From Exiguobacterium aurantiacum DSM 6208 (lineage in GTDB: Bacteria > Bacillota > Bacilli > Exiguobacteriales > Exiguobacteriaceae): a DNA stretch of 64,000 nucleotides. Both the position numbers and the translations under genes were made by a program. Shown in pieces: positions 34,798-44,512 of this stretch. The stretch is from contig NZ_JNIQ01000001.1 of assembly GCF_000702585.1 (NCBI RefSeq), positions 1,741,001 to 1,805,000 of the forward strand, written 5' to 3'. The stretch's first letter is position 1; each line of letters opens with the position of its first letter. Under the pieces are notes generated by a model that was given only the letters and a program-made list of their open reading frames with translations, was not told where the DNA came from and searched no databases.

Positions 34798-37512
34798 ATG
34801 GAACAGACGAACGTGTTAGACGCTTTCTCATCTCGGACGCAGTTCGAGGTGAACGGTCAGGCGTATGACTATTACCGACTTAAGAAATTAGAAGAGGATG
34901 GAGTGACTGAACTTAGTCGTCTCCCGTATTCGATTCGCGTGTTGCTCGAATCGGTGCTCCGCCAACAAGACGGCCGAGGCATCACGAAAGAGCACGTCGA
35001 GAACTTGGCTAAATGGGGTACAGCCGAGGTGTCGAAAGATATTGACGTCCCGTTCAAACCGGCCCGTGTCGTGTTACAAGACTTCACCGGCGTTCCGACG
35101 GTCGTTGACCTCGCCTCGCTCCGCAAAGCGATGGCCGACCTCGGAGGCGACCCGAACAAAATCAATCCAGAAATCCCGGTCGACCTCGTCGTCGACCACT
35201 CGGTCCAAGTCGATGCGTACGGTTTTGCCGGCGCACTCATGAAAAACATGGACATCGAGTTCGAGCGCAACGAAGAGCGTTACAAATTCTTGCGTTGGGC
35301 CCAAACGGCGTTCGACAACTACCGTGCCGTGCCACCGGCGACAGGGATCGTTCACCAAGTCAACCTTGAGTACTTGGCATCGGTCGTCCTTGAGAAGAAC
35401 GACGGAACTGGCAACGTCGCATACCCGGATTCGCTCGTCGGAACGGATTCGCACACGACGATGATCAACGGCCTCGGCGTACTCGGATGGGGCGTCGGAG
35501 GAATTGAAGCCGAGGCGAGCATGCTCGGTCAACCGTCTTACTTCCCGGTACCTGACGTCGTCGGCGTCAAGATTATCGGGGAAGTGAACCCTGGTGTCAC
35601 CGCGACAGACGTCGCGCTCGTCGTGACGGAGATGCTCCGTAACGAGAAAGTCGTCGGCAAATTTGTCGAGTTCTTCGGACCGTCGCTCCACACGATGCCG
35701 CTCTCTGATCGCGCGACGATCGCCAACATGGCACCTGAGTACGGTGCGACGTGTGGTTTCTTCCCGGTTGACACGGAGACGCTCAACTACATGCGCACGA
35801 CAGGTCGCTCTGAAGAGTTGATCGACCTCGTCGAGGCATACTCGAAAGCGAACGACATGTTCTACACGCCTGACCAGGCCGACCCGGCGTTCACGAAAAC
35901 GCTCACGCTCGACTTGTCTAAAGTAGAACCGTCACTCGCAGGGCCGAAACGTCCGCAAGACCGCATCAACTTGTCTGACTTGCAGAACGCGTTCGTCGAC
36001 AGCTTGACGGCACCGGCCGGACATAGCGGTTTCGGCCTCGATCGGGCCGAACTCGATAAAACCGTCGCCGTCAACTACGAAGGTGGTTCTGTTGACATGA
36101 AGACGGGTGACGTCGCCATCGCAGCCATCACGAGCTGTACAAACACGTCGAACCCATACGTCATGGTAGGAGCAGGTCTCGTCGCGAAAAAAGCGGTCGA
36201 ACGTGGGCTCACAGTTCCGAAATACGTGAAGACGTCGCTCGCTCCAGGTTCGAAAGTCGTTACGGACTACTTGGACAAGGCAGGCCTCACACCGTACCTC
36301 GATCAGCTCGGATTCAACACCGTCGGCTACGGTTGTACGACTTGTATCGGGAACTCAGGCCCGCTCGACCGTGAAGTCGAAGAAGCGATCACGTCGAACG
36401 ACTTGCTCGTGTCGTCGGTCCTCTCGGGGAACCGTAACTTCGAAGGCCGCGTCCACCCACTCGTCAAAGCGAACTTCTTGGCCTCGCCGCCGCTTGTCGT
36501 CGCTTACGCACTCGCCGGGTCGGTCAACTTCGACATCATGAACGAATCGTTCGGTACTGACAAAGACGGCAACGAAGTCTTCTTCAAAGACATCTGGCCG
36601 TCAAACGATGAGATCAAGATGGTCGTTCAAGACGTCGTCTCACCGGAAGCGTTCCGTAAAGAGTACGATACGGTGTTCACCGGCAACGAACGTTGGAACG
36701 CGCTCGACGTGCCAGAAGGCAACTTGTACGACTTCTCGGACGACTCGACGTATATCCAAAACCCACCGTTCTTCGAAAACCTCGAACCGGAAGCAGGCGT
36801 GGTCCATCCGCTCAACGGACTTCGCGTCATCGGCAAGTTTGCCGATTCGGTCACGACCGACCACATCTCACCGGCAGGGGCGTTCTCGAAGACGACACCA
36901 GCCGGACAGTACTTGCAGTCAAAAGGGGTCGCACCGCTCGACTTCAACTCGTACGGATCGCGTCGGGGTAACCACGAAGTGATGATGCGCGGTACGTTCG
37001 CGAACATTCGCATCCGTAACCAAGTCGCACCGGGCACAGAAGGCGGTTTCACAACGTACTGGCCGACTGGCGAAATCATGCCGATGTACGACGCGGCAAT
37101 GAAGTATAAAGAGCAAGGCACGGGGCTCATCGTCCTCGCAGGCAACGACTACGGGATGGGTTCATCGCGTGACTGGGCTGCAAAAGGGACGAACTTGCTC
37201 GGTATTCGCGCCGTCATCGCGCAAAGCTTCGAGCGCATCCACCGCTCAAACCTCGTCATGATGGGCGTGTTACCGCTCCAGTTCATGGATGGGGAGTCTG
37301 CCGAATCGCTCGGCCTATCGGGCGAAGAGGCACTTGATATCCAAGTCGACGAGTCAGTTCGTCCGCGAGATATCTTGGACGTCAAGGCGACGCACGAGAA
37401 CGGCACGGTGACGGAGTTCAAAGTCATCGCGCGTTTCGACTCTGAAATTGAGATCGATTACTACCGTCATGGCGGGATCCTTCAGATGGTTCTCCGTGAT
37501 AAATTGAAGTAA
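34798..37512 (+). CDS. acnA: Aconitate hydratase
   Basis: 904-residue AcnA/IRP-type aconitase with a 4Fe-4S cluster, interconverting citrate and isocitrate in the TCA cycle. Cluster cysteines lie in [11 protein letters not shown] and [22 protein letters not shown] near residue 217 and the C-terminal swivel domain [12 protein letters not shown] are in place. Bacillus homologues also bind mRNA when the cluster is lost. AAAAGGGGG precedes the ATG. A CcpC-type operator upstream points to citrate control. Confidence 0.98.
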   Translation: MEQTNVLDAFSSRTQFEVNGQAYDYYRLKKLEEDGVTELSRLPYSIRVLLESVLRQQDGRGITKEHVENLAKWGTAEVSKDIDVPFKPARVVLQDFTGVPTVVDLASLRKAMADLGGDPNKINPEIPVDLVVDHSVQVDAYGFAGALMKNMDIEFERNEERYKFLRWAQTAFDNYRAVPPATGIVHQVNLEYLASVVLEKNDGTGNVAYPDSLVGTDSHTTMINGLGVLGWGVGGIEAEASMLGQPSYFPVPDVVGVKIIGEVNPGVTATDVALVVTEMLRNEKVVGKFVEFFGPSLHTMPLSDRATIANMAPEYGATCGFFPVDTETLNYMRTTGRSEELIDLVEAYSKANDMFYTPDQADPAFTKTLTLDLSKVEPSLAGPKRPQDRINLSDLQNAFVDSLTAPAGHSGFGLDRAELDKTVAVNYEGGSVDMKTGDVAIAAITSCTNTSNPYVMVGAGLVAKKAVERGLTVPKYVKTSLAPGSKVVTDYLDKAGLTPYLDQLGFNTVGYGCTTCIGNSGPLDREVEEAITSNDLLVSSVLSGNRNFEGRVHPLVKANFLASPPLVVAYALAGSVNFDIMNESFGTDKDGNEVFFKDIWPSNDEIKMVVQDVVSPEAFRKEYDTVFTGNERWNALDVPEGNLYDFSDDSTYIQNPPFFENLEPEAGVVHPLNGLRVIGKFADSVTTDHISPAGAFSKTTPAGQYLQSKGVAPLDFNSYGSRRGNHEVMMRGTFANIRIRNQVAPGTEGGFTTYWPTGEIMPMYDAAMKYKEQGTGLIVLAGNDYGMGSSRDWAAKGTNLLGIRAVIAQSFERIHRSNLVMMGVLPLQFMDGESAESLGLSGEEALDIQVDESVRPRDILDVKATHENGTVTEFKVIARFDSEIEIDYYRHGGILQMVLRDKLK

Positions 37513-37536
37513 ACGATTGAGAAGTGTAAAATGTTG

Positions 37537-37567
37537 ACCTTCCTTTGAAAAAAGGAAGGTTTTTTTT
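37537..37567 (+). terminator. Intrinsic terminator after acnA
   Basis: ACCTTCCTTT / AAAGGAAGGT with short loop and T8. Confidence 0.88.
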
Positions 37568-37635
37568 GTGAATGTGCGAATATGAGGTGAGAGGGAAGGC
37601 TATATCGGGAACAGAATGGGGAGAGGGGGGAGTGT

Positions 37636-38124
37636 ATGGAAAAATTGACGAAGTCAGGGAAGAATTGGTGGCAGCGGCTCACTCAAAAAGAAGAGGTGGT
37701 CGAAGAGATTGTCGACATCACGTTGCCTGAACTTAGACAGGCGATTCATGAATACGAGCAGACGTTGCCGAAAGGGGTCAACCGGACGGTGCTGCTCGAT
37801 GATGCGCAAGAAATCGACCTTTCCCGTTTGAAACGCCATTTGCCGGGGAGGCCGAGGCAACGTTTCTTCATGTCGAAGGAGACGTTTTATATCGTCCCGG
37901 AAGAAGAACGTGACATCATCTACGAGATGGACCAAGTCCAGCGAGCACTTGATCTATATATGGAGCAAGAGCAGAAGCTACCGCTTCGGAAATTTCAGCA
38001 GACGATGCAACTCGACTTGACACGACTACGGGAGGGCGGATATTTGAAAACGCTACCGAAACGGCCTTATTACGTGGTCGATGAGACGTTCATCGTCTCG
38101 TTAGAACCGAAACCGCCTGAGTGA
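37636..38124 (+). CDS. DUF3939 family protein
   Basis: 162 residues with two similar halves: each contains a helix of the form LRQAIHEYEQTLPKGVNRTVL or VQRALDLYMEQEQKLPLRKF and a short strand-turn ending in FF/YY-V. Matches DUF3939 proteins of Bacillaceae as I recall them. Soluble, no signal peptide. AGAGGGGGGAG precedes the ATG. Function unknown. Confidence 0.72.
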   Translation: MEKLTKSGKNWWQRLTQKEEVVEEIVDITLPELRQAIHEYEQTLPKGVNRTVLLDDAQEIDLSRLKRHLPGRPRQRFFMSKETFYIVPEEERDIIYEMDQVQRALDLYMEQEQKLPLRKFQQTMQLDLTRLREGGYLKTLPKRPYYVVDETFIVSLEPKPPE

Positions 38125-38147
38125 CGCGCACGTGACGTCACTCTTTT
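38120..38147 (+). terminator. Terminator after the DUF3939 gene
   Basis: AGTGACG / CGTCACT with a 9-base loop, then CTTTTT; overlaps the stop codon. Confidence 0.65.
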
Positions 38148-38252
38148 TGGTTCACGGACAAGACACATCGTCGGGTTGAGAAGTGTTTACGATGTATGTT
38201 ACGGTGGAAAACGTATATGAAAATAAGAAAAATTGAATAGGAGTGACAACAC

Positions 38253-39818
38253 ATGAAAAGGAAAAGCCAAGTGACGACCGTTTTTATCGTTTCTGCCATC
38301 ATCACGGTCTTGTTCACCATTTGGGGTATCTTCCCTGAACGCCTCCTTGGCAACGCTAGCCTGTTGAACGTGACGACGAAGCTGCAAGGTTGGTTGTCGA
38401 ACGGGTTAGGCTGGTTTTATTTATTGAGCGCGACCGGTATCTTGCTCGTCGCCATCTTTTTGATTTTCTCTCGATTCGGTTCGATCCGACTCGGGAAAGA
38501 TACGGATCGACCGGACTTCGGTTACATGACATGGTTCGCGATGCTCTTTAGTGCGGGCATGGGGATTGGACTCATCTTCTGGGGTGCGGCCGAACCGCTC
38601 CTCCACTTCCATAGCCCACCATTCGAGTCACCGACTCCTGAAGGTGACGCCCGAACGGCGATGCGATATGCATTCTTCCATTGGGGCTTACATCCGTGGG
38701 CGATTTACGCCATGATCGCACTCGCAATCGCCTACTCGACGTTCCGGAAAGGGCGACCGGCAACCATCGGAGAGACGATCGGTTCGCTCGTAAATGATCG
38801 CTATGAACGTCCGGTCAAACAGACGGTCGACATCCTCGCGGTCATTGCGACGGCGTTCGGGGTGGCGACGTCGCTCGGATTCGGGGCGCAACAGATCGCC
38901 GGGGGTCTTCACTATTTGCTTCCGGGCGTGCCGAACGCGTTCTCGACTCAACTCATCATTATCGCCGTCGTGACGGTGTTATATATGATTAGTGCTTCGA
39001 CAGGCCTGGAGAAAGGCATTCGGATTTTAAGTAACACGAACATCTTTCTTGCCATCGTCTTACTCGTGGCGACACTCATCGCCGGACCGAGCGCGTTCAT
39101 TCTCGACTTGTTCACACAGACGATCGGGACGTACTTGCAACAGTTACCGTCGATGAGTTTCAGGACGGCGGCGCTTGAACCGGTCGAACGGGAATGGATT
39201 AACGGCTGGACAATCTTCTATTGGGCATGGTGGATCTCATGGTCACCGTTCGTCGGGACATTCATCGCCCGCGTCTCCAAAGGACGGACGATTCGTGAAT
39301 TCATCATCGGCATCTTGCTCGTCCCGACATCGTTCGGGTTGCTATGGTTCTCTGTCTTCGGCGGGTCTGCGATTTGGGCGGACTTGTTCGGTGGCCAGAG
39401 CTTGATCACGGCCGTCAACGAGATCGGGACAGAAGTCGGGCTCTTCGCCTTGTTCGAGACGTTCGGAGGGTTCGGGACGGTGCTCAGCATCATCGCCATC
39501 TTCCTCATCTCGACGTTCTTCATCACATCGGCTGACTCGGCGACGTACGTGCTCGGGATGCTCACGACGAACGGGAAACTGATTCCACCGATGCGCATCA
39601 AATTGACGTGGGGCTTCATCCAATCGTCGATCGCCGCCGTACTCTTGTACGCCGGCGGGTTGAGCGCATTGCAAGCAGTCGCCATCCTCGTCGCGTTCCC
39701 ATTCATTTTCGTGTTGATCTTTATGATCATCGCCTTGTTCAAAGACTTGTCCGATGAACCGGATGAACGGGACAAATGGATCGAAACGTATAAAAAAGAA
39801 GAAGATAAGCTCGGTTAA
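38253..39818 (+). CDS. BCCT-family glycine betaine/choline-type transporter
   Basis: 521 residues, about 12 membrane helices, betaine-carnitine-choline transporter family. The aromatic substrate-site helix FYWAWWISWSPFVGTFIARVSKGRTIREF near residue 328 is well kept, and FSAGMGIGLIFWGAAEP near 105 carries the glycine-rich Na+ site of Na+-coupled members such as OpuD/BetP. Role likely osmoprotectant uptake. Single gene with terminator. Confidence 0.93.
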   Translation: MKRKSQVTTVFIVSAIITVLFTIWGIFPERLLGNASLLNVTTKLQGWLSNGLGWFYLLSATGILLVAIFLIFSRFGSIRLGKDTDRPDFGYMTWFAMLFSAGMGIGLIFWGAAEPLLHFHSPPFESPTPEGDARTAMRYAFFHWGLHPWAIYAMIALAIAYSTFRKGRPATIGETIGSLVNDRYERPVKQTVDILAVIATAFGVATSLGFGAQQIAGGLHYLLPGVPNAFSTQLIIIAVVTVLYMISASTGLEKGIRILSNTNIFLAIVLLVATLIAGPSAFILDLFTQTIGTYLQQLPSMSFRTAALEPVEREWINGWTIFYWAWWISWSPFVGTFIARVSKGRTIREFIIGILLVPTSFGLLWFSVFGGSAIWADLFGGQSLITAVNEIGTEVGLFALFETFGGFGTVLSIIAIFLISTFFITSADSATYVLGMLTTNGKLIPPMRIKLTWGFIQSSIAAVLLYAGGLSALQAVAILVAFPFIFVLIFMIIALFKDLSDEPDERDKWIETYKKEEDKLG

Positions 39819-39826
39819 CGAAAAGA

Positions 39827-39851
39827 GGGTCTCAATGCGAGACCCTTTTTT
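39827..39851 (+). terminator. Intrinsic terminator after the BCCT gene
   Basis: GGGTCTC / GAGACCC with 5-base loop and T6. Confidence 0.85.
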
Positions 39852-39922
39852 GGTCGTAAATATTTTGCATGACCTTCACGCTAGTGTAGGATAGTAAGTG
39901 AAGCATAGTGGGAGGGCATGAT

Positions 39923-40606
39923 ATGAAACAACAAATGAAAAAACGTCTTAGTTGGGTAATCGGGGCCGGTATTCTCATCGTCGGTGCCTTGCTCGTCTAT
40001 AACCTTTATTCGTTGCTCAACTTTCCGGATAACGAAGGCAGAGAAAACCGCTCAGAACCGTTCTATACGTCCGTTGTCATCGGTTATGAAGAGAAGAAGT
40101 TGCCGCCTGAAGGGGATACGCTTGAAGTACGCAACTATCTCGTCACGTATGATGAGAACGGCCACTTCGTCTCCGAAGTCGTCTCGGGACCGAACGCCGG
40201 GGCGAAAGCCGAATGGGACGGCACGGTTTACCGTGAGTTGAATCCGGACGGTGAGGAGGCGATTCGTCAGGAGACGACGTCGGGCGCGGTCGCCCCCCAT
40301 CCGTTCTTATCACGAGCGACGAACGAACAAATCCGCAGATGGCTCGATGACGGGACGCTCGGCACGAGCGAAGGGGATGTCGACATCATCGGCCGGACAG
40401 CCCAGGCGTTCGTCAAGTCGGAGACGGCCGAGACGGTCCCGGCCGACTGGATTAAAAATCATCCAACTATTTTCAGTGAGGATGGGAATGAAGAAGCGGT
40501 CACTTATTACGTGGATGCGAACGAACGGATCTTACTTGCCGCAGAGTCACGAAACAACGGGAAATTGTTCCACTCGATTCGCATGACATCTTTTGAATCA
40601 CGATAA
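39923..40606 (+). CDS. Membrane-anchored extracytoplasmic protein, unknown
   Basis: 227 residues: basic start, one membrane helix (about 10-30), then a soluble, mostly beta domain outside the cell. ATG at 39923 follows GGGAGGG; an in-frame GTG at 39908 precedes it. No family recognised. The double-AAA+ ATPase gene follows 57 bp downstream, so the two may be linked. Confidence 0.72.
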   Translation: MKQQMKKRLSWVIGAGILIVGALLVYNLYSLLNFPDNEGRENRSEPFYTSVVIGYEEKKLPPEGDTLEVRNYLVTYDENGHFVSEVVSGPNAGAKAEWDGTVYRELNPDGEEAIRQETTSGAVAPHPFLSRATNEQIRRWLDDGTLGTSEGDVDIIGRTAQAFVKSETAETVPADWIKNHPTIFSEDGNEEAVTYYVDANERILLAAESRNNGKLFHSIRMTSFESR

Positions 40607-40663
40607 ATCGGCGAGGAGCAGACTAAAACGTCGGCTCCTTTGTCGTCTGAAAGGGAGAACGAG

Positions 40664-42925
40664 ATGAAACAAATCAACTTGGATCAGGTACAAGCCGACC
40701 TTACACGTTGGGAAACCGGCGACACGGTCGATGAGGCCGCCCTGTTATCATATGCGCATTGGTCGAGAGCGACCGGGCAACGTGACGAATTGATTCGCAC
40801 GTTGACGTTGCTTGCGACACGACGGTTTCGACAAACGGAGACGGTCGATCCGCTTCTCAGCCGCTGGGTGAAGGAGCTGGAGTCGTTGAACGCTTTGCCG
40901 CCTGAACTTCGCGTCAGCCAACTGAATGGGCGGTTGCGCCGCTTCAGACAGTCTCTCCACGTCGAATGGCCGACACTGCGCGAGGCGGACTATGCGTCGA
41001 TGAAAGTGCAGATTTTGACCGAATACGAACTGAAGACGACAGCGTTATTGGACCAACTCGATCAGTTGCATGATGAGATTGAGCGAGCGAAGTCGGACTT
41101 ACGGGACTCAGAGTTCAAAGACCAACTTGAGCGCTTGTTCGACGTCGTCATTGAGGCGATGCAAGAAGTCGCCGCGCTCGAGGACGACACGGCTTCTTTA
41201 CTTGGCTCGATGCAAGGGAACTACTTCAGCCGTGAAGCGTTCGGTCGCTTCGGAGAACGGGTCACCCTCGTCAAAGGAAAGATTGAAGCAATCGCTGAGC
41301 TGTTACCTGAGCCGAAGCGGGAGACGCGCTCGAGCGGCATCGAAAAACTTGAGACGATGATTGGTTTGACCGACGTCAAAGCCCGCGTCAAAGCGTGGTA
41401 TCGCTTTTTACTGTTCCAACGCGAACGAGAAAAAGCGGGCTTCTCTTCGAAACACCAGCCGTCGCTCCATCTCGTCTTCACCGGCAATCCTGGGACCGGC
41501 AAGACGACACTCGCCAGACTGATGGCCGAGATTTATTTTGAGCTTGGCCTTTTGAGCCGGCCGGACGTCATCGAGGCAGACCGCTCGAGTCTTGTCGGGG
41601 CGTTCGTCGGGCAGACCGAGGAACAAGTCATGAATAAAGTGAAAGAGGCAGAGGGGGGCGTCTTGTTCATTGACGAGGCTTACGCCCTTAAGCGCCAAGA
41701 CGCCAGTGGCAGTGATTACGGACAAGCGGCGATCGATACGCTCGTCGCCGCGATGACGAGCGGCGAATATGCCGGGAAGTTTGTCGTCATCCTAGCGGGC
41801 TATCCGGAAGAGATGCGTCATTTCCTATTGGCGAACCCGGGGCTGCGCTCACGCTTCCCTGAGTCGAACCATTATGAGCTGCCGAACTATTCCGATGAGG
41901 AGCTCGTCGCCATCGGGGAGAAAGTCGCCGAGGAAAACAATTACGTGCTCACGCTCGAGGCAAAACGTGCGCTTCTCGCCCAGATTGACCGGGAACGAGT
42001 CGATGCGACGTTCGGGAACGCCCGGACCGTCCACAACATCTTGCTTGACGCCATGTTCCATAAAGGCTCCCGTTTTGGGGCCGAGGCTCCGCTTGATGAG
42101 ATGGCCCTTTTGACGGAACTCGACTTCGAAGACACGTCGACAGACGAGGAGGCGCTGCTATCGCTTGACGACCTCGTCGGGATGGACGAAGCGAAACGTC
42201 AGCTCGCCGAAATCGAAGCACTCATCACGATTCAGAAACGACGGCGGGAACTCGGGCTCAAGACGGCGCCGGTGCAACTCCATGCCTCTCTCGTCGGCAA
42301 CAGCGGGACGGGGAAGACGACGTTCGCGCATTTGTATGCCCAACTGTTGAAGCGGGCTGGTTACTTAAAACGCGGACATTTGAAAGTCGTCAGTCGGGCC
42401 GACTTGGTGAGCGGTTACGTCGGTCAGACGGCGCAAAAGACGAAAGCGGCGATCAGGGACGCCCTCGGCGGGGTGCTCTTGATCGATGAGGCGTACAGTC
42501 TGAGCGGGGGCCCGAACGACTATGGAAAAGAAGCAATCGATACGCTCGTCGATGAGATGCCGAAACACGGTGAGAACCTTGTCGTCATTTTAGCCGGGTA
42601 TGATGCACCGATGCGACGGCTCATCGATTCGAATCCGGGCTTGAACAGCCGCATCAAGCGGACGATCCACTTCGAGGACTATTCGATCGAGCAACTCGTC
42701 CAAATCGCGAATAATTATGCGGACAAGTTCGGCTATACGTTTGAACAGGAAGTCGAGGACGCCTTGCGCGAGCGACTGGGCGATATGGAGCGACCGAACG
42801 CTCGGACCGCGCTGTCATTAATTGATGAGGCGATTGCGAGACAGTCATACCGGCTCGTCGACAAGGATGGGGCGGATCGTGAATTAAACCGAATATTAGT
42901 AGTAGATATTAATACCAAGTTATAA
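40664..42925 (+). CDS. Double-AAA+ ATPase of the SpoVK/CbxX family
   Basis: 753 residues: a helical N-terminal region (about 1-230) followed by two CbxX/CfqX-type AAA+ modules. Module 1 has Walker A GNPGTGKTT near 277 and Walker B GGVLFIDEAYALKR near 332; module 2 has GNSGTGKTT near 547 and GGVLLIDEAYSLSGG near 605. Both look ATP-competent, with sensor and arginine-finger segments (NPGLRSRF, NPGLNSRIKR). Bacillus SpoVK has one such module, so this is a larger relative, similar in plan to type VII secretion EccA or tandem SpoVK proteins. AAAGGGAG before the ATG. Confidence 0.88.
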   Translation: MKQINLDQVQADLTRWETGDTVDEAALLSYAHWSRATGQRDELIRTLTLLATRRFRQTETVDPLLSRWVKELESLNALPPELRVSQLNGRLRRFRQSLHVEWPTLREADYASMKVQILTEYELKTTALLDQLDQLHDEIERAKSDLRDSEFKDQLERLFDVVIEAMQEVAALEDDTASLLGSMQGNYFSREAFGRFGERVTLVKGKIEAIAELLPEPKRETRSSGIEKLETMIGLTDVKARVKAWYRFLLFQREREKAGFSSKHQPSLHLVFTGNPGTGKTTLARLMAEIYFELGLLSRPDVIEADRSSLVGAFVGQTEEQVMNKVKEAEGGVLFIDEAYALKRQDASGSDYGQAAIDTLVAAMTSGEYAGKFVVILAGYPEEMRHFLLANPGLRSRFPESNHYELPNYSDEELVAIGEKVAEENNYVLTLEAKRALLAQIDRERVDATFGNARTVHNILLDAMFHKGSRFGAEAPLDEMALLTELDFEDTSTDEEALLSLDDLVGMDEAKRQLAEIEALITIQKRRRELGLKTAPVQLHASLVGNSGTGKTTFAHLYAQLLKRAGYLKRGHLKVVSRADLVSGYVGQTAQKTKAAIRDALGGVLLIDEAYSLSGGPNDYGKEAIDTLVDEMPKHGENLVVILAGYDAPMRRLIDSNPGLNSRIKRTIHFEDYSIEQLVQIANNYADKFGYTFEQEVEDALRERLGDMERPNARTALSLIDEAIARQSYRLVDKDGADRELNRILVVDINTKL

Positions 42926-42952
42926 TAAAATGAAGTGGAAAGCGAGGACGAT

Positions 42953-43375
42953 ATGATGCACACGATACAAATCCCGGTCCGCTATCAAGAGACTGACATG
43001 ATGGGGATCGTCTACCATGCGAACTATTTGGTTTATTTAGAGATCGCGAGAACCGAGCTGTTGCGGCAACTCGGCGTCGAATATAAAGATATGGAAGAGG
43101 CCGGATTTGTGTCACCGGTCACGAACGTGTCTGTCGATTACAAGAAAAGCGTGACATTCGGGGACACGGTACACGTCCGTGTCTGGGTGGACAGTTACTC
43201 GAAAATACGGACCGTGTACGGTTACGAGTTGACAGACCAGTCTGGCAACCTCGTCGGCAAGGCGAAGACGACCCATGTCGTCGTCAAGCAAGGCGATTTC
43301 AAGCCGATTCGTCTGGATCGTGAGTTTCCCGAGTGGCACGCCATGTACATGCGCGTCATGAGTCCTGTCTCATAA
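42953..43375 (+). CDS. yneP: Acyl-CoA thioesterase, YneP/YbgC type
   Basis: 140-residue hot-dog fold thioesterase with the 4-hydroxybenzoyl-CoA thioesterase signature RYQETDMMGIVYHANYLVYLEIAR (catalytic Asp in the ETD.GIVYHANY motif). Likely hydrolyses acyl-CoA. Bacillus yneP lies near citB, so placement near acnA agrees. ATG at 42953 (or 42956) follows GAGGAC. Confidence 0.9.
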   Translation: MMHTIQIPVRYQETDMMGIVYHANYLVYLEIARTELLRQLGVEYKDMEEAGFVSPVTNVSVDYKKSVTFGDTVHVRVWVDSYSKIRTVYGYELTDQSGNLVGKAKTTHVVVKQGDFKPIRLDREFPEWHAMYMRVMSPVS

Positions 43376-43390
43376 CAGTGGTTCTTTTGT

Positions 43391-43427
43391 ACCGTCAGTA
43401 TGGTATCATATCTTGACGGTATTTTTT
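43391..43427 (+). terminator. Terminator after yneP
   Basis: ACCGTCA / TGACGGT with a 16-base loop and T6. Confidence 0.7.
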
Positions 43428-43444
43428 GTATATGATGAATTATA

Positions 43445-43458
43445 AAATTAAGTGCAAC
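43445..43458 (+). repeat. IS30 left inverted repeat
   Basis: AAATTAAGTGCAAC; partner at 44467-44480. Confidence 0.85.
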
Positions 43459-43546
43459 ACCTGAACGTGAACGCAAAAAAAGCCCATAGCGACGGCCTCG
43501 TGTAGAATGAAGTCACCACAACACACATTCACACGGAGGAATCGAC

Positions 43547-44482
43547 ATGAGCTATACCCATCTTACCACAGCGGAACGCGTGAAAATAGAGACCTACCTG
43601 GAGCTCGGGATGTCCGTACGGTCCATCGCGAGACGGCTCGGGCGACAGCCCTCGACCGTCTCGCGGGAGATCAGAAGGAACCCCGGCTACACGGCCGAAC
43701 GCGCACAGGAGCGCTACGCCAATGCGAAGCGAAACTGCGGCGCCAAGACGAAGCTCGACGACATGATGCGCCGGACGATCATCGAGAAGCTGCGGGCGAC
43801 CTGGTCCCCGGAACAGATCGTGGGTCGTCTCTTCGACGGGAAAATCGCCTTCTCGACCATCTATCGTTGGATCTATTCGGGGCTGATCGACGTACCGGTG
43901 ACCGTGCTCCGCCAAAAGGGCAAGCGCCAGAAACCGATAGAGACACGTGGTCGGTTCAACATCGGTCTGTCCATCGCCAAACGTCCGAGAGAGGTGCGCA
44001 CACGCGAGACATTCGGCCACTGGGAGCTCGACACCGTCGTCTCCGGGCGTGGGAAGTCGAGGGCGTGCGTCGCGACGTTCATCGAGCGAAAGAGCCGGTT
44101 CTACATCGCCCTGCCGATCACCGACCGCAGCGCGGCCTCGATGGAGGAGGCGATCCACACGGTCCACGCGGCCTTCCCAGCGGGCACGTTCAAGACGGCG
44201 ACGACGGACCGGGGCAAGGAGTTCAGCTGTCACGAGCGCGTCCGGGCGACACTCGGCGTGCCGATGTATTTCGCCGACCCGTACTCGTCGTGGCAGCGCG
44301 GCAGCAACGAGAACGCCAACGGCCTCCTGCGCGAGTTCTTCCCGAAAGGATCGGACTTCGCGACGGTCGGCCAGGGAGAGATCGTGGACGCGCTCGCCAA
44401 GATCAACGGGCGGCCGAGGAAATGTCTCGGCTGGAAGACCGCACACGAGGCCTTCGCGGAGGAAGTGTTGCGCTTAATTTGA
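43547..44482 (+). CDS. IS30-family transposase
   Basis: 311 residues. N-terminal HTH (LTTAERVKIETYLELGMSVRSIARRLGRQPSTVSREIRRN) and a DDE catalytic domain with D in HWELDTVVSG, D in TTDRGKEFS and E in RGSNENANGLLREFFPKG. All three acidic residues and the IS30-type spacing to E are present, so the enzyme looks complete. GGAGG precedes the ATG. The stop codon runs out of the right inverted repeat. Confidence 0.94.
   Translation: MSYTHLTTAERVKIETYLELGMSVRSIARRLGRQPSTVSREIRRNPGYTAERAQERYANAKRNCGAKTKLDDMMRRTIIEKLRATWSPEQIVGRLFDGKIAFSTIYRWIYSGLIDVPVTVLRQKGKRQKPIETRGRFNIGLSIAKRPREVRTRETFGHWELDTVVSGRGKSRACVATFIERKSRFYIALPITDRSAASMEEAIHTVHAAFPAGTFKTATTDRGKEFSCHERVRATLGVPMYFADPYSSWQRGSNENANGLLREFFPKGSDFATVGQGEIVDALAKINGRPRKCLGWKTAHEAFAEEVLRLI
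44467..44480 (-). repeat. IS30 right inverted repeat
   Basis: GTTGCGCTTAATTT, which overlaps the last codons of the transposase; the stop TGA is completed by two flanking bases. Confidence 0.85.
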
Positions 44483-44512
44483 CAAACCGTCATATAGAAA
44501 GGGGAAGATCGC

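Larger units (their letters stand above)
43445..44480 (+). mobile_element. IS30-family insertion sequence
   Basis: 1036-bp element holding one transposase gene. Terminal inverted repeats: AAATTAAGTGCAAC (43445-43458) and GTTGCGCTTAATTT (44467-44480), 13 of 14 positions agreeing. GC content of the transposase gene is above its surroundings. No target duplication seen at the flanks. Inserted between yneP and the VanY-type gene. Confidence 0.88.
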
